A DNA stretch of 57,921 bases from Xanthobacteraceae bacterium (GCA_019746355.1 JAIESC010000179.1:1-57921); one strand, 5' to 3'. Shown: positions 1 to 10,471, numbered from the stretch's first letter. Program-made: numbers and translations. Notes: a model not told the origin generated them from the sequence alone.

Positions 1-63
1 TGTGCGGTGACTTCACATGGCACAGACTCCCACTATGCTGACAATCGAACTGACGGACGCACT

Positions 64-168
64 CATTCCGGGGCGCGTCGTCAGGCGCGAGCCCGGAATC
101 CAGAAGCAAACGCCGATTTCTGAACTGGATTCCGGGCTCGCTCGCTGTCGCGAGCGCCCCGGAAATGA
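64..168. repeat. Intergenic palindromic repeat, family A copy 1
   Basis: A stretch of about 105 bp opens with CATTCCGGGGCGCG and closes with GCGCCCCGGAAATGAC, so its ends are inverted copies of each other. Inside are two facing CCCGGAATCC/GGATTCCGGG segments. Two similar elements lie at 32998-33130 and 42375-42477. It sits just downstream of the FAD hydroxylase stop. The copies share ends and differ in the middle, as expected of a non-coding interspersed element; I see no gene inside it. Confidence 0.75.
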
Positions 169-185
169 CAGCGGAGAGTGCGGTG

Positions 186-1364
186 CTACGTCAACTCGAC
201 TGTCAGCGGATTGTACGAATAGAGCCAGCGGTTCCGATCCTCGCCCTCGTCCTTCTTGGCGAAGCGCGCACGGATTTCCGCCTCCGAGCGCAGGTGGAAC
301 AGCTCGCGGTTGGCGCTCGACTGCAGCACGATCTTGGCGGTGCGGTCGACGCGGTTGCGCTGGTAGAGTTGCAACGCCTCCGCGATCGTGTCGCTCATCT
401 CGAGCGCACGCGTCAGCACCGCACCGTCCTCGATCGACATCGCCGCGCCCTGCGCCAGATACGGCAGGGTCGGATGGGCGGAGTCGCCGAGCAGCGTGAC
501 GCGCGCCGTGCTCCATTCGCGGATCGGCGGGCGATTGAACAGCGCCCACAGATAGCACTGGTCCTTGTCGGCGGCGTCGATGATGGCGTGGATCGCGGGG
601 TGCCAGCCTTCGAACTGCGCCTTGAACTCGGCCCAGGGCCGCTTGACGGTCCAGGACTCCTCGGACGTTTCGTCGGTCTCGATGCAGCCGACCAGATTGA
701 GCAGCGTGCCTTCCCGCAGGTAGTAGCAGACGACGTGCCCCTCCGGCCCCATGAACACCGACATCACCCGCTCGAGCAGGTCCTTTGGCAGACGGCTGGC
801 CGGCACGACGAGGCGCCAGGCGGAGTCGCCGGTGTAGGTCGCGGGCGCGGCGCCGAACATCTGGGCGCGCACCACCGACTTCACCCCGTCGGCGCCGATC
901 AGGATGTCACCTTTGACCGACGGCCGGTCGGCAAAATGCAGCTCGACGCCGTCGGTGGTTTCGCTGAAGGCCGTCACCCGGTGGTTGAGGCGAACGATAT
1001 CGGGATCGGCCTGCCGGGCGCGCTCAGCGAGGATTTCGTGCAGGTCGGCCCGATGAAGCTGCGTGTAAGGTGCGCCGTGTAACTCTTCCTGGGACAAGGA
1101 AAATCGCTGGATGACCTCGCCGGTGTCATGAAGCCGGAACACGTAGGCCTCGGGCTTGACGCCGACCGCCAGCAGGCGCTCCTCGATGCCGAGGTGCCGC
1201 ATGACATGCATGGCATTGGCGCTGACCTGGATGCCGGCCCCGATTTCGCCGAGCTGCGGCGCCTGCTCGTAGATCTCGACCGTGTGGCCCGCCTTCATCA
1301 GGCAGGACGCGGCGGTCAGGCCGCCGAGGCCGGCACCGGCGATGAGGATGCGATACCGCTTCAT
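186..1364 (-). CDS. FAD-dependent aromatic hydroxylase (salicylate hydroxylase-like)
   Basis: This 392-residue protein reads as a class A flavoprotein monooxygenase, which uses NAD(P)H and O2 to hydroxylate an aromatic ring. The three family fingerprints are visible: GAGLGG at residues 10-15 (FAD ADP-binding, with acidic E33 ending the second strand), the DG motif in GADG at 157-160, and GDSAHP at 293-298 (second FAD contact). Length matches the salicylate / 3-hydroxybenzoate hydroxylase group of about 390-400 residues. The substrate cannot be read from sequence and no ring-cleavage gene is adjacent. The ATG at 1364 precedes the ADP-binding fold directly; its ribosome binding site is weak. 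Confidence 0.85.
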   Translation of the reverse strand: MKRYRILIAGAGLGGLTAASCLMKAGHTVEIYEQAPQLGEIGAGIQVSANAMHVMRHLGIEERLLAVGVKPEAYVFRLHDTGEVIQRFSLSQEELHGAPYTQLHRADLHEILAERARQADPDIVRLNHRVTAFSETTDGVELHFADRPSVKGDILIGADGVKSVVRAQMFGAAPATYTGDSAWRLVVPASRLPKDLLERVMSVFMGPEGHVVCYYLREGTLLNLVGCIETDETSEESWTVKRPWAEFKAQFEGWHPAIHAIIDAADKDQCYLWALFNRPPIREWSTARVTLLGDSAHPTLPYLAQGAAMSIEDGAVLTRALEMSDTIAEALQLYQRNRVDRTAKIVLQSSANRELFHLRSEAEIRARFAKKDEGEDRNRWLYSYNPLTVELT

Positions 1365-1481
1365 TTCCGACGCCCACCCAGAGACATTCCGGCTTGGTCC
1401 ATACCACAGCGCGGCGCCGTGTTAAGCGGGCGGGCGCATCGCCCGGCTGCGCTCAAACGGCGAGCCGGAGGATTTTGGGAT

Positions 1482-1566
1482 TGGTGCGGTCAAGAGGACT
1501 CGAACCTCCACGGGTTGCCCCGCTAGCACCTCAAGCTAGTGCGTCTACCAATTCCGCCATGACCGC
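1482..1566 (-). tRNA. tRNA-Leu (anticodon GAG)
   Basis: Read on the minus strand, the gene begins GCGGTCA and ends TGACCGC-A-CCA, giving a perfect 7-bp acceptor stem with an encoded CCA. The anticodon arm is CTAGC-TTGAGGT-GCTAG, so the loop carries anticodon GAG (leucine, CUC/CUU codons). A long variable arm follows, as expected of a class II tRNA-Leu, and the T arm contains GGTTCGAGTCC. Total length is 85 nt including CCA. Confidence 0.95.
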
Positions 1567-1808
1567 ATAGGGGAGACACCGGAAACCGGCGTCGAGGCGC
1601 CCGCGATGTAACAAATCGGGCCAAGCCATACAAGGGCGCGACTGCGCACCATTTGGACGGCAATTCCGGGCGGATTGCCGCCTGGACTGCCGCCGGCCGG
1701 CCCCTCGCCTATATGAAGGCTCCGGCGTTAGATTTTTGCATTTGCGCACGTCCTTTCGGAAAACCGGTACCCACCCCGCATCAGGTGCGGGGCAGGCTTT
1801 TTCCGGGA

Positions 1809-1884
1809 CATAGGCGAGCGAAGCGACGCCGTCCTTCGGACGGCTATGGGCGAGCGAAGCGACGCCGTCCTTCGGACGGCCATG
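1809..1884. repeat. Tandem pair of family C repeats
   Basis: A 32-bp unit beginning GGCGAGCGAAGCGACG and ending TCCTTCGGACGGC occurs exactly twice, at 1813-1844 and 1849-1880. Each contains the hairpin GCCGTCC-TTC-GGACGGC. Near-identical single copies lie at 17598-17637 and, inverted, at 23802-23841. This pair fills the 3' part of the 320-bp gene-free stretch 1567-1886. The rest of that gap holds a GC hairpin (CCCCGCA/TGCGGGG at 1774-1792, followed by TTTTT) and a fragment GGAAAACCGGTACCCA that resembles part of another palindromic repeat. No coding signal was seen there. Confidence 0.8.
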
Positions 1885-1886
1885 CG

Positions 1887-2132
1887 CTATCCGCGCGTCT
1901 CGGGCGAACGCGGCAGCAGCGACTTGACCTCGACCGCGATGCGGTTGCCCTGGACCACCACGGTGCCTTTGGCGACCGGGAAGTTGTTGGCCAGGATCTC
2001 CACGTCGTCGTCCTCGCCGGCGTCGAGCTCGATGATGGCGCCGCGGCCGAGCCGGAGCACCTGGTGAACCGGCATGTCCGTGCGCCCCAACACCACGGCG
2101 ATGTCGAGGGAGACCTTTTCGATACTGGCCAT
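1887..2132 (-). CDS. Stand-alone FliN/SpoA-domain protein
   Basis: An 81-residue protein almost entirely made of one SpoA (FliN C-terminal) domain. The run DIAVVLGRTDMPVHQVLRLG followed by GAIIELD and VEILANNFPVAKGTVVV is the classic FliN pattern. FliN forms the C-ring of the flagellar motor switch and helps bind CheY. Full FliN proteins usually carry an extra N-terminal region, so this is a minimal form. The ATG at 2132 was preferred over an upstream in-frame start at 2180 because AAGGA lies a few bases before it. No other flagellar gene is in the window. It is divergent from lipB, 62 bp away. Confidence 0.75.
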   Translation of the reverse strand: MASIEKVSLDIAVVLGRTDMPVHQVLRLGRGAIIELDAGEDDDVEILANNFPVAKGTVVVQGNRIAVEVKSLLPRSPETRG

Positions 2133-2194
2133 TCGAATCCTTGCTGCGTTAAGCGACGTTCGTGGAGCGAAGGTCAACATGGTATGGTGAACGA

Positions 2195-2950
2195 GTGGTT
2201 AATGCCCGTGCCCACGCTGCCTTGGCCCTGATGTCGCCGGCGGATCGCCCGCCGGTGGAGTGGCGCGTCAGCGACCAGCCGGTCGGCTACGACGCGGCGC
2301 TCGCGGCCATGGACGAGCGCGTGGCGGCGATCGCTGCGGGCACCGCCCCCGAGCTGGTGTGGCTGCTCGAGCACCCGCCGCTCTACACCGCGGGCACGAG
2401 CGCCAGGCCGCAGGACCTGGTCGAGGCGCGGTTTCCGGTGCACCAGACCGGCCGCGGCGGGCAGTTCACCTATCACGGCCCCGGCCAGCGCGTGGCCTAT
2501 GCCATGCTCGATCTCAGCCGGCGCAAGCCCGACGTGCGGGCCTATGTCGCCGCGCTGGAAGAATGGATCATCCGCACGCTCGCCGACTTCAACGTGCGCG
2601 GCGAGCGGCGCGACGACCGCGTCGGCGTCTGGGTGCGGCGGCCGGACAAGGGCAAGGATATCAGCGGCGAGCCTTACGAGGACAAGATCGCGGCGCTCGG
2701 CATCCGCGTCCGCAAGTGGGTGACGCTGCATGGCATCGCCATCAACGTGGAACCGGAACTCACGCACTTCTCCGGCATCGTGCCCTGCGGCGTGTCCGAG
2801 CAGCGCTACGGCGTCACCAGCCTCGCCGACCTCGGCCTGCCGGTCGGCATGGCCGAGGTCGACATGACGCTGCGCAAGAAGTTTGAGGAGGTGTTCGGCC
2901 CGACGGCCGAGGCGGCGCGAATAGGCGAAACCGGCGTGGCGGCTGAATAA
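2195..2950 (+). CDS. lipB: Octanoyl-[acyl-carrier-protein]:protein N-octanoyltransferase LipB
   Basis: LipB moves the octanoyl group from acyl carrier protein to lipoyl domains of 2-oxoacid dehydrogenases and GcvH, the first step of endogenous lipoate synthesis in the cytoplasm. The family signature [12 protein letters not shown] is at residues 87-98, the catalytic lysine is in [10 protein letters not shown] (about 174) and the catalytic cysteine in IVPCG (about 198). Length of 251 residues fits alphaproteobacterial LipB. The start is uncertain: GTG at 2195 gives an N-terminus MVNAR like the form I associate with rhizobia, a GTG at 2162 would be longer, and ATG at 2231 is the shortest choice that keeps the whole domain. 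Confidence 0.92.
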   Translation: MVNARAHAALALMSPADRPPVEWRVSDQPVGYDAALAAMDERVAAIAAGTAPELVWLLEHPPLYTAGTSARPQDLVEARFPVHQTGRGGQFTYHGPGQRVAYAMLDLSRRKPDVRAYVAALEEWIIRTLADFNVRGERRDDRVGVWVRRPDKGKDISGEPYEDKIAALGIRVRKWVTLHGIAINVEPELTHFSGIVPCGVSEQRYGVTSLADLGLPVGMAEVDMTLRKKFEEVFGPTAEAARIGETGVAAE

Positions 2951-3080
2951 ATAGTGCCGCGCAAAATCCGCGGCATTTGATGCAAGCCCGACCGAGTAAG
3001 CCTAACAGGTGGTCGACGGAACTTTCGGGCGAACGGGCGTTAAATTGGCTGATCAACGCTTATCAGGCGTGAGGCATGTC

Positions 3081-3416
3081 ATGTGTGCTCGAAGCGTGTT
3101 GCTGGCCTGCACCATCATCGCCGCCGTGAGTGCCCCGCCCGCGGCGGAAGCGGACACCGCCATCGCCACGAGATGGCGCCAGATGCAACTCGATCAGGGA
3201 AACTGCATCTCCTACGCGCGGCTTGCGATCTTCCGCACCGGGTTCGAGAAGGCTGATCCCGGATCCCAGACGATGTCGGGAAAAAAGGGCGATTACACCG
3301 CCTCGATCCGCTGCCTGGCCGATCAGCGGATGATCTTCTTTGTGGTTGCCGGTCCCGATGCCGGGACCGCGGAAGGCTACATGCGAACGCTGTACGGACA
3401 GTTCGGCGTGCTGTAG
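3081..3416 (+). CDS. Small exported protein of unknown function
   Basis: A 111-residue protein with a clear signal peptide: basic start MCARS, hydrophobic run LLACTIIAAVSAP and a likely cleavage after AEA near residue 23. The mature part of about 88 residues contains two cysteines (in NCISYA and IRCLAD) that could form a disulfide in the periplasm. I do not recognise the family. It is plus-strand, 130 bp after lipB, and convergent with the acylphosphatase gene, whose stop is 6 bp away. The ATG at 3081 follows a weak GAGG and places the signal peptide exactly at the N-terminus. Confidence 0.65.
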   Translation: MCARSVLLACTIIAAVSAPPAAEADTAIATRWRQMQLDQGNCISYARLAIFRTGFEKADPGSQTMSGKKGDYTASIRCLADQRMIFFVVAGPDAGTAEGYMRTLYGQFGVL

Positions 3417-3421
3417 CGGAG

Positions 3422-3715
3422 CTACATCGTCGGCAGCACCGCGAACGTTTCCGGGCCGCGCAGCGCCAGTTCGCCGGACGTGGCCTCGCGTTGATCGATG
3501 CGGTCGACCCGCGCCGACGGCGGCCCCTTGCGACAGGCCGCGATGACCGCGTCGACGTCGGCGGCTTCGCCATCGAGCACCGCCTCGACCGTGCCGCTCC
3601 GCCGGTTGCGCACCCAGCCTGCGAGGCCGCGCTCGCTCGCCGCCTGCTCGACGAAGGCGCGGAAGCCCACGCCCTGCACACCGCCATGAAACATCACGTG
3701 GCGCATCGCCATCAT
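3422..3715 (-). CDS. acyP: Acylphosphatase
   Basis: Acylphosphatases hydrolyse carboxyl-phosphate bonds of small acyl phosphates. The 97-residue length is typical. The signature GGVQGVGFRAF supplies the catalytic arginine (R19), and GWVRN supplies the catalytic asparagine (N37) followed by GTVEAVLDG. The gene starts inside the stop of the upstream GGCT-like gene (ATGA overlap at 3712-3715), so the two are probably translationally coupled. In-frame ATG codons also exist at 3712 and 3706 and either could be used. Confidence 0.93.
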   Translation of the reverse strand: MMAMRHVMFHGGVQGVGFRAFVEQAASERGLAGWVRNRRSGTVEAVLDGEAADVDAVIAACRKGPPSARVDRIDQREATSGELALRGPETFAVLPTM

Positions 3716-4176
3716 CGCGCCCCTTCAAGCTTGCGGTTGCCCGCGCCGAGCGGCCGCGGGTCAAGCCAGGTTTCCAGCGCGCGGATGTGCCGCGGCGGCA
3801 GGTTCCATTGGCGCGCGGCGGCGATGACAAGCTCGATGTAGCCGGGTTTCGGCCGTCCCTCACCGTGCGACCGGGCGAAATAAACCAGCGCCGGCATCAG
3901 CTCGCCGGCGTGCCGCACCGGCACGGTCTCGGCGCGATAGAGGCCGGCCGAAACATTCTCCCAGGCGTCGAGCGTCACCCGGTCGCGCGGCGTGATCCGC
4001 CACAGCACGCCGTGCACGGTCTCGCCGCGGGCGGGCTCAACCGAGGCGTAGCCGTCGCCGGTGATGACGAAGCGGTGGTCGGCGAGCTCGGCCACGCCCA
4101 GCGGCGCGGCGTCGCGTGCGTGACGGCGCATGATCGCGCGGCTCATGTTGGCGCCGTAGGAAAAATGCAGCGTCAT
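3712..4176 (-). CDS. Gamma-glutamylcyclotransferase-like protein
   Basis: A 154-residue protein beginning MTLHFSYGANMSRAIMRRHA, where FSYGANM matches the FxYGSNx substrate-binding loop of the GGCT/AIG2 fold. Later segments GVLWRITPRDRVTLDAWEN and ALVYFA fit the same fold. Relatives cyclise gamma-glutamyl amines or gamma-glutamyl amino acids to 5-oxoproline, or act on other gamma-glutamyl compounds. The exact substrate cannot be inferred. Its start overlaps the stop of the upstream membrane protein by 4 bp (4173-4176) and its stop overlaps the acylphosphatase start by 4 bp, so three genes form a tight operon. Confidence 0.8.
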   Translation of the reverse strand: MTLHFSYGANMSRAIMRRHARDAAPLGVAELADHRFVITGDGYASVEPARGETVHGVLWRITPRDRVTLDAWENVSAGLYRAETVPVRHAGELMPALVYFARSHGEGRPKPGYIELVIAAARQWNLPPRHIRALETWLDPRPLGAGNRKLEGAR

Positions 4177-4721
4177 GATACGGCGGCGGATGCGGTGCTT
4201 GGCTGGATGCTTGGCCGGGTGCCGGCCCAGAGCGAGTAGCAGAGCGCAATGACGACCGGCAGGATCATCAGCACAACGAAGCCCATCACCCAATATTGCA
4301 GCACGCCGAGCGCGGGATCTCCGGTCAGCAGCGACAGGAAATACAGCACAACGAACAAATGCAGGATGGTGGCCTCGCTTCCCGCACCTCCGCCGTCGGC
4401 CGGCCCCGCCGACAACATGAGCCAGACGACGAGCGTCAGCAGAACGATCTCCAGTGCGTAAACCATCGCCACGCCGATTGCGGTGCCGCCGGGACGACCG
4501 GCATCGCGCAGCCTGCGCCGGTGCAGCACGATCCAGACCCCGATCAGCACCGCCTGCGCCACGACGAACGGTATGACGCTCATGCGCCCGGTCACCGGCG
4601 GCGACAGCAGCACCTGCGAGGCAAAGCTCAGCGCATAGAGAACGGCGACCGCCACGGCGAAAGGACCGCGCGCCATGCGTGGCGAAGGCAACGGCGATGA
4701 CGACAGACTCATGCCGGTCAT
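4173..4721 (-). CDS. Four-helix integral membrane protein of unknown function
   Basis: A 182-residue protein with about four or five hydrophobic segments (near residues 20-40, 47-66, 83-103, 117-135 and 142-166). The loop HRRRLRDAGRPGG after the second segment resembles the RRLHDxGRSGW signature of DUF805 membrane proteins, but the match is partial and the call stays open. It is the first gene of the overlapping cluster with the GGCT-like protein and acylphosphatase. The ATG at 4721 is the longest option; ATG codons at residues 4 and 16 are possible. Confidence 0.55.
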   Translation of the reverse strand: MTGMSLSSSPLPSPRMARGPFAVAVAVLYALSFASQVLLSPPVTGRMSVIPFVVAQAVLIGVWIVLHRRRLRDAGRPGGTAIGVAMVYALEIVLLTLVVWLMLSAGPADGGGAGSEATILHLFVVLYFLSLLTGDPALGVLQYWVMGFVVLMILPVVIALCYSLWAGTRPSIQPSTASAAVS

Positions 4722-4767
4722 CGTGGCATGCGGCCCGGGCGATTGCCACGCCGGAAAAATCCGAGCA

Positions 4768-5043
4768 TCAGCGCTCGCGCTTGATGCCCCGCTTCGCCAC
4801 CTCGTTGGTCATCTGCTCGTAGTCCTCCGGGCCGAGGTCCTCGACGTCGGAGTCGTGGATCGGATGCTGCTCCACACCGCCATCCTCCGGCGGCTGCGGC
4901 GAGCCGGGTTCGAGGCCCTCGCCCGGATGCGGCACGATGGCCGGCGCGTCGGGCGTCTGCGGCTCGCGGCGGCGCGCCTCCTCCGGCATCTCCAGCGGCA
5001 TTTCCGGCTGGTCCGGGTTGAACGGTTTCTTGGGGTGGGCCAT
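4768..5043 (-). CDS. Small acidic, proline-rich hypothetical protein
   Basis: A 91-residue, highly hydrophilic protein rich in P, E and D, without signal peptide, membrane segment or cysteine, so it is probably cytoplasmic and largely disordered. The start ATG at 5043 (MAHPKK) was chosen because GGAGG sits 6 bases upstream; an in-frame ATG at 5079 lacks such a site. It lies 52 bp downstream of pccA on the same strand and may be cotranscribed. I do not recognise a family. Confidence 0.55.
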   Translation of the reverse strand: MAHPKKPFNPDQPEMPLEMPEEARRREPQTPDAPAIVPHPGEGLEPGSPQPPEDGGVEQHPIHDSDVEDLGPEDYEQMTNEVAKRGIKRER

Positions 5044-5095
5044 GGGCGCCTCCATCTTTGGAGGCAAACCGGCGCACAAACGGAGAGTTCCCCGC

Positions 5096-7114
<2,019 letters not shown>

Positions 7115-7177
7115 GCTCCTACCGGTACGGTCGAGGCCATTTCCTACCCTTCTCGCGAAATTTGTGCCAGCCCACGT

Positions 7178-8467
7178 TCAAGCCGCCATAAACCGGAACG
7201 TCAGCCACAAAGCTGCGCCGCCTACGGCAAATGCGGCCAGGGCCATTCCGGCAATCTCCACGGCGAACGCACCCCGGCCGATGCCCGCGCCGATCGCGAT
7301 CTTGCCGATGGTGTTGGTTGCGATCGCGGTCAGGATGGCCAGCGCCGCGCCCTGCTCCGGCAGCGGCTGGGGCACGAGGCGCGCCACCGCAACGGTAATG
7401 GCATCCACGTCGGCCACGCCGATCACGGCCGCGCCGAGCAGCGTGCCGGCTGCGCCCAACGTCTCGCCAAGCGCCCGCCCGGCCAGGATCACGACGCTGA
7501 GAAACAACGCAAAACCAACGACCGACCAGAACTGAAACGGATTGCGCAACTTGGTTTCCGGCTGCGCGTCGGCCTTGCCGCCGCGCCAATAAGCGGCGAC
7601 CAGCGCAAAGCACAGCGCCGCGGCCGTGGCCGCGAACAGCGCCGGCGCGATCCAGCGGACCAGCACCGCATTCAGAGCGGACACGATCGCAACGACACGA
7701 AGGAACATCACGGCGCTGGCCAGCGCCACACCGGCGGCGAGCAGCCGGGGCACGCCTTCGCCGGCCGCGGCGCGGCGGGCGTTGGTCACGGTGACCGCCG
7801 TCGAGGATGCAAGACCGCCGGCAAGACCGGCGAGCAGCGTCCCATGGCTCGTGCCGAAATAGCGAACTGCGGCGTAGCCCAGGAACGACACGCCCGCGAG
7901 CACAATGGCAACGAGCCAGACCTCGCGCAGATTGATGCCGCCGAACGGACCGAACGGTTCGGCCGGCAGCAGCGGCAGGGCGACGAACGTCATCGCCAGC
8001 AGCACCAGGCCGGAGCGCACCTCCGGCCAGGTGAGATGGGCAACGAAGCCGTGAATGCGCTCGCGCAACGCGAGGATGGCGGTGACTGCGACCGCCACCG
8101 CGCCTGTCACGCGGATGTCGCCGATCAATGCATGGGCGCCCAGCGCAAATGTCACGATCGCGGCAACCGCCGTGGTCGCCGAAAAGGTGCCCTCGGCGCG
8201 GTTCTCCTCGCGGCAGAACATCGCGATCACCGCCGCATAGGCGGCGAATGCAAGTCCCAGAAAAAGCCCGGCGCCGGCCCCTTCCCGCAAAGCCATGCTC
8301 AGCGCGCCGGCAAGGCCGCCGAGAAGGCTGGAAATCGCAAACGTGCGAATACCAGCCGTGCGGCTGCCCGCCGCCTCGTCACGGGTCCGCCAGCCGCGCT
8401 CGAGCCCGATCAGCAGGCCCACGCCGAGCGCCACCGCGAAACGGGATATCAGATCCTGGAACTCCAT
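7178..8467 (-). CDS. MgtC/SapB-DUF4010 family integral membrane protein
   Basis: A 429-residue polytopic membrane protein. The N-terminus (DLISRFAVALGVGLLIGLERGW, then GSRTAGIRTFAISSLLGGLAGAL) matches the MgtC/SapB domain, and the rest, with about nine hydrophobic segments, matches the DUF4010 extension found in the longer group. MgtC-type proteins are linked to magnesium limitation and virulence in other bacteria, but the function of this long form is not known. The start was moved to ATG 8467 because the codon at 8473 is TTG. It is upstream of pccA on the same strand, 63 bp away. Confidence 0.8.
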   Translation of the reverse strand: MEFQDLISRFAVALGVGLLIGLERGWRTRDEAAGSRTAGIRTFAISSLLGGLAGALSMALREGAGAGLFLGLAFAAYAAVIAMFCREENRAEGTFSATTAVAAIVTFALGAHALIGDIRVTGAVAVAVTAILALRERIHGFVAHLTWPEVRSGLVLLAMTFVALPLLPAEPFGPFGGINLREVWLVAIVLAGVSFLGYAAVRYFGTSHGTLLAGLAGGLASSTAVTVTNARRAAAGEGVPRLLAAGVALASAVMFLRVVAIVSALNAVLVRWIAPALFAATAAALCFALVAAYWRGGKADAQPETKLRNPFQFWSVVGFALFLSVVILAGRALGETLGAAGTLLGAAVIGVADVDAITVAVARLVPQPLPEQGAALAILTAIATNTIGKIAIGAGIGRGAFAVEIAGMALAAFAVGGAALWLTFRFMAA

Positions 8468-8637
8468 TCGCAACCCGGAAAACCGTCATGCTAGCGACAC
8501 CAACGCATGAAGGATATCTTTCTCCGCGTTGGCCGCAGTTTGCGATACCACGGGCTTAACCCTTGGGGGCGAAGTTCTATATTGACGGCACCGCCGGCCT
8601 CGTACCGGCATCGTCAGCCGAAAATGAGGAGGTCCAC

Positions 8638-9297
8638 ATGGCATTGGCAATCAACGATACCGCGCCTGATTTCGAGGCGCAGACCACCGAAGGCAAGATC
8701 AAATTCCACGACTGGATCGGCGACAGCTGGGCCGTGCTGTTCTCGCACCCCAAAGACTTCACGCCGGTCTGCACCACCGAGCTGGGCTACATGGCGAAGA
8801 TCAAGCCCGAGTTCGACAAGCGCGGCGTCAAGATCATCGGCCTGTCGGTCGATCCGGTCGACCGGCATTCCGGCTGGGCCGCCGACATCGAGGAGACGCA
8901 AGGTTTCGCGCCGAACTATCCGATGATCGCCGACGTCGACTTCAACGTCTCGAAGCTCTACGGCATGCTGCCGGCGGCGGTATCCGGCGATCCAACGAAG
9001 CGCACGCCGGCCGACAACCAGACCGTCCGCAACGTGTTCATCATCGGGCCCGACAAGAAGATCAAGCTCGTGCTGGTCTATCCGATGACGGTCGGCCGCA
9101 ACTTCGACGAGGTGCTGCGCGTCATCGACGCGCTCCAGCTCGGCGCCAAGCACAAGGTGGCGACGCCGGTGAACTGGAAGCAGGGCGACGACGTGATCAT
9201 CGCCGGCTCCGTCACCGACGACGACGCCAAGAAGCTGTTCCCGCAGGGCTGGAAGGCGCCGAAGCCGTATATCCGGATCGTGCCGCAGCCAAAATAA
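8638..9297 (+). CDS. 1-Cys peroxiredoxin (Prx6 type)
   Basis: The 219-residue protein reduces hydrogen peroxide and organic hydroperoxides with a single active-site cysteine. The active site FTPVCTTE holds C45 with T42 and P43. There is no other cysteine, so the enzyme is the 1-Cys form and needs an external thiol. The C-terminal extension with VATPVNW and the FPQGW segment is usual in Prx6. Start ATG 8638 follows a strong AGGAGG. A possible promoter TTAACC-16 bp-TATATT lies at 8556-8583, and a hairpin terminator follows the gene. Confidence 0.93.
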   Translation: MALAINDTAPDFEAQTTEGKIKFHDWIGDSWAVLFSHPKDFTPVCTTELGYMAKIKPEFDKRGVKIIGLSVDPVDRHSGWAADIEETQGFAPNYPMIADVDFNVSKLYGMLPAAVSGDPTKRTPADNQTVRNVFIIGPDKKIKLVLVYPMTVGRNFDEVLRVIDALQLGAKHKVATPVNWKQGDDVIIAGSVTDDDAKKLFPQGWKAPKPYIRIVPQPK

Positions 9298-9331
9298 GGC
9301 GCGACGCGGCGCCAGTCAGGCTAATATCGAG

Positions 9332-9362
9332 GGCGCGGCGAAAGCCGCGCCTTCGGCTTTTT
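9332..9362 (+). terminator. Rho-independent terminator after peroxiredoxin
   Basis: Stem GGCGCGGC (9332-9339) and GCCGCGCC (9344-9351) closed by a GAAA tetraloop, followed by TTCGGCTTTTT. An 8-bp all-GC-rich stem with a stable loop and a downstream T run is a good intrinsic terminator. It lies 35 bp after the peroxiredoxin stop and 12 bp before the next start. Confidence 0.75.
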
Positions 9363-9373
9363 GAGGCGACGGC

Positions 9374-9997
9374 ATGATCACGGCGACCGATCTCGGCTTC
9401 ATCCACCGCGTCGTTCCCGGGCAGGACGCAAGCCTGGCGCCGCTGCTCGTTCTCCACGGCTCCGGCGGCGACGAGCACGACCTGCTGCCGCTTGCCGCGC
9501 GCATCGGGCCGGGCCGCGCGGTGCTGTCGCCGCGCGGCAAGGTCACCGAGCACGGCATCACGCGGTTCTTCCGCCGCGACGACGACGGCGGCTGGGACGT
9601 CGAAGATCTCAAGCGCCGCACCGACGAGTTGGCCGATTTCACGGCACGGGCCACCGCGGCCTACCGGATGCAAAAGCCGGTCGCGCTCGGCTATTCCAAC
9701 GGTGCCAACATCGCGTGGTCGCTGCTGTTCAAGAACCCGGGCCTGCTCAAGGCCGCGATCCTGCTGCGCGCCATGCTGCCGTTCGATCCGCGTCCCCTGC
9801 CCGATCTCGGCGGCATTCCGGTGCTGCTGATCGCTGCGACCCACGACGAGCTGATTCCGGTCGAGCGCGCGGGCCTCCTCGCCGCCCTGCTCGGCGAGGC
9901 CGGAGCCGACGTCACCTACGAGGTGCTGCCGGTGTCCCACGGGCTGATCGAGGAAGACATCGCGCTCGCGTCGGAATGGCTCGCCAGGCACGGTTAG
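9374..9997 (+). CDS. Alpha/beta-hydrolase, phospholipase/carboxylesterase family
   Basis: A 207-residue serine hydrolase. The oxyanion segment LLVLHGSGGDEHDL, nucleophile elbow GYSNGA (S108), acid in ATHDEL (D158) and histidine in VSHGL (H189) complete the catalytic triad of the YpfH/EstB-like carboxylesterase group. It should cleave small esters in the cytoplasm; no signal peptide is present. It starts right after the peroxiredoxin terminator and is followed 43 bp later by a thioesterase gene, so these two may form one transcript. Substrate unknown. Confidence 0.85.
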   Translation: MITATDLGFIHRVVPGQDASLAPLLVLHGSGGDEHDLLPLAARIGPGRAVLSPRGKVTEHGITRFFRRDDDGGWDVEDLKRRTDELADFTARATAAYRMQKPVALGYSNGANIAWSLLFKNPGLLKAAILLRAMLPFDPRPLPDLGGIPVLLIAATHDELIPVERAGLLAALLGEAGADVTYEVLPVSHGLIEEDIALASEWLARHG

Positions 9998-10040
9998 AGC
10001 CGGCTAGACCGCGCATCCGGAGTATGGCAAGCGAAACCAC

Positions 10041-10469
10041 ATGAACGACAAAGCCAAGCCGCGGAATTTCATGATGAAGCCGGACGAGCAGCCGCCGTTC
10101 GCGGACTTCATGGGCATGAAAATTCTCGAAGTCAGCGCGGAAAAGGTGACCGCCGAAATTCTGGTCACCAACAATCTCACCAACCGCAACGGCGTGATGC
10201 ACGGCGGCGCGGTGATGGCGTTCGCCGACAATCTCGGCGGCACCGCCGCGACCGCGAACCTGCCGACCACCGGCGGCTCGACGGCGACGATCGAGAGCAA
10301 GACCAATTTCTTCGCGGGTATTCCCGAAGGCGACGTTGCAAGGGCCGAATGCACGCCGCTGCATCGCGGCCGCACCACCACGGTCTGGCAGACCCGCATC
10401 ACGCGCGGCGACGGCAAGCTCGCCGCCATCGTCACACAAACGCAACTGATGATGACCAAGCCCGGCTAG
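10041..10469 (+). CDS. PaaI-family hotdog thioesterase
   Basis: A 142-residue single hotdog-fold protein. The pattern NRNGVMHGGAVMAFADNLGGTAA contains the HGG motif and the conserved acidic residue on the long helix used by PaaI/YdiI-type acyl-CoA thioesterases. A later SKTNFFAGIPEGDVARAECTPLHRGRTTTVWQTRI segment fits the same fold. It likely hydrolyses a small or aromatic acyl-CoA in the cytoplasm; the substrate is open. The 3' end is convergent with the chemoreceptor gene, with only 2 bp between the two stop codons. Confidence 0.85.
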   Translation: MNDKAKPRNFMMKPDEQPPFADFMGMKILEVSAEKVTAEILVTNNLTNRNGVMHGGAVMAFADNLGGTAATANLPTTGGSTATIESKTNFFAGIPEGDVARAECTPLHRGRTTTVWQTRITRGDGKLAAIVTQTQLMMTKPG

Positions 10470-10471
10470 GC

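Noticed and set aside
1774..1802. GC hairpin followed by TTTTT, considered as a terminator.
   Set aside because: No plus-strand gene precedes it; the flanking GGAAAACCGGTACCCA suggests part of a dispersed repeat.
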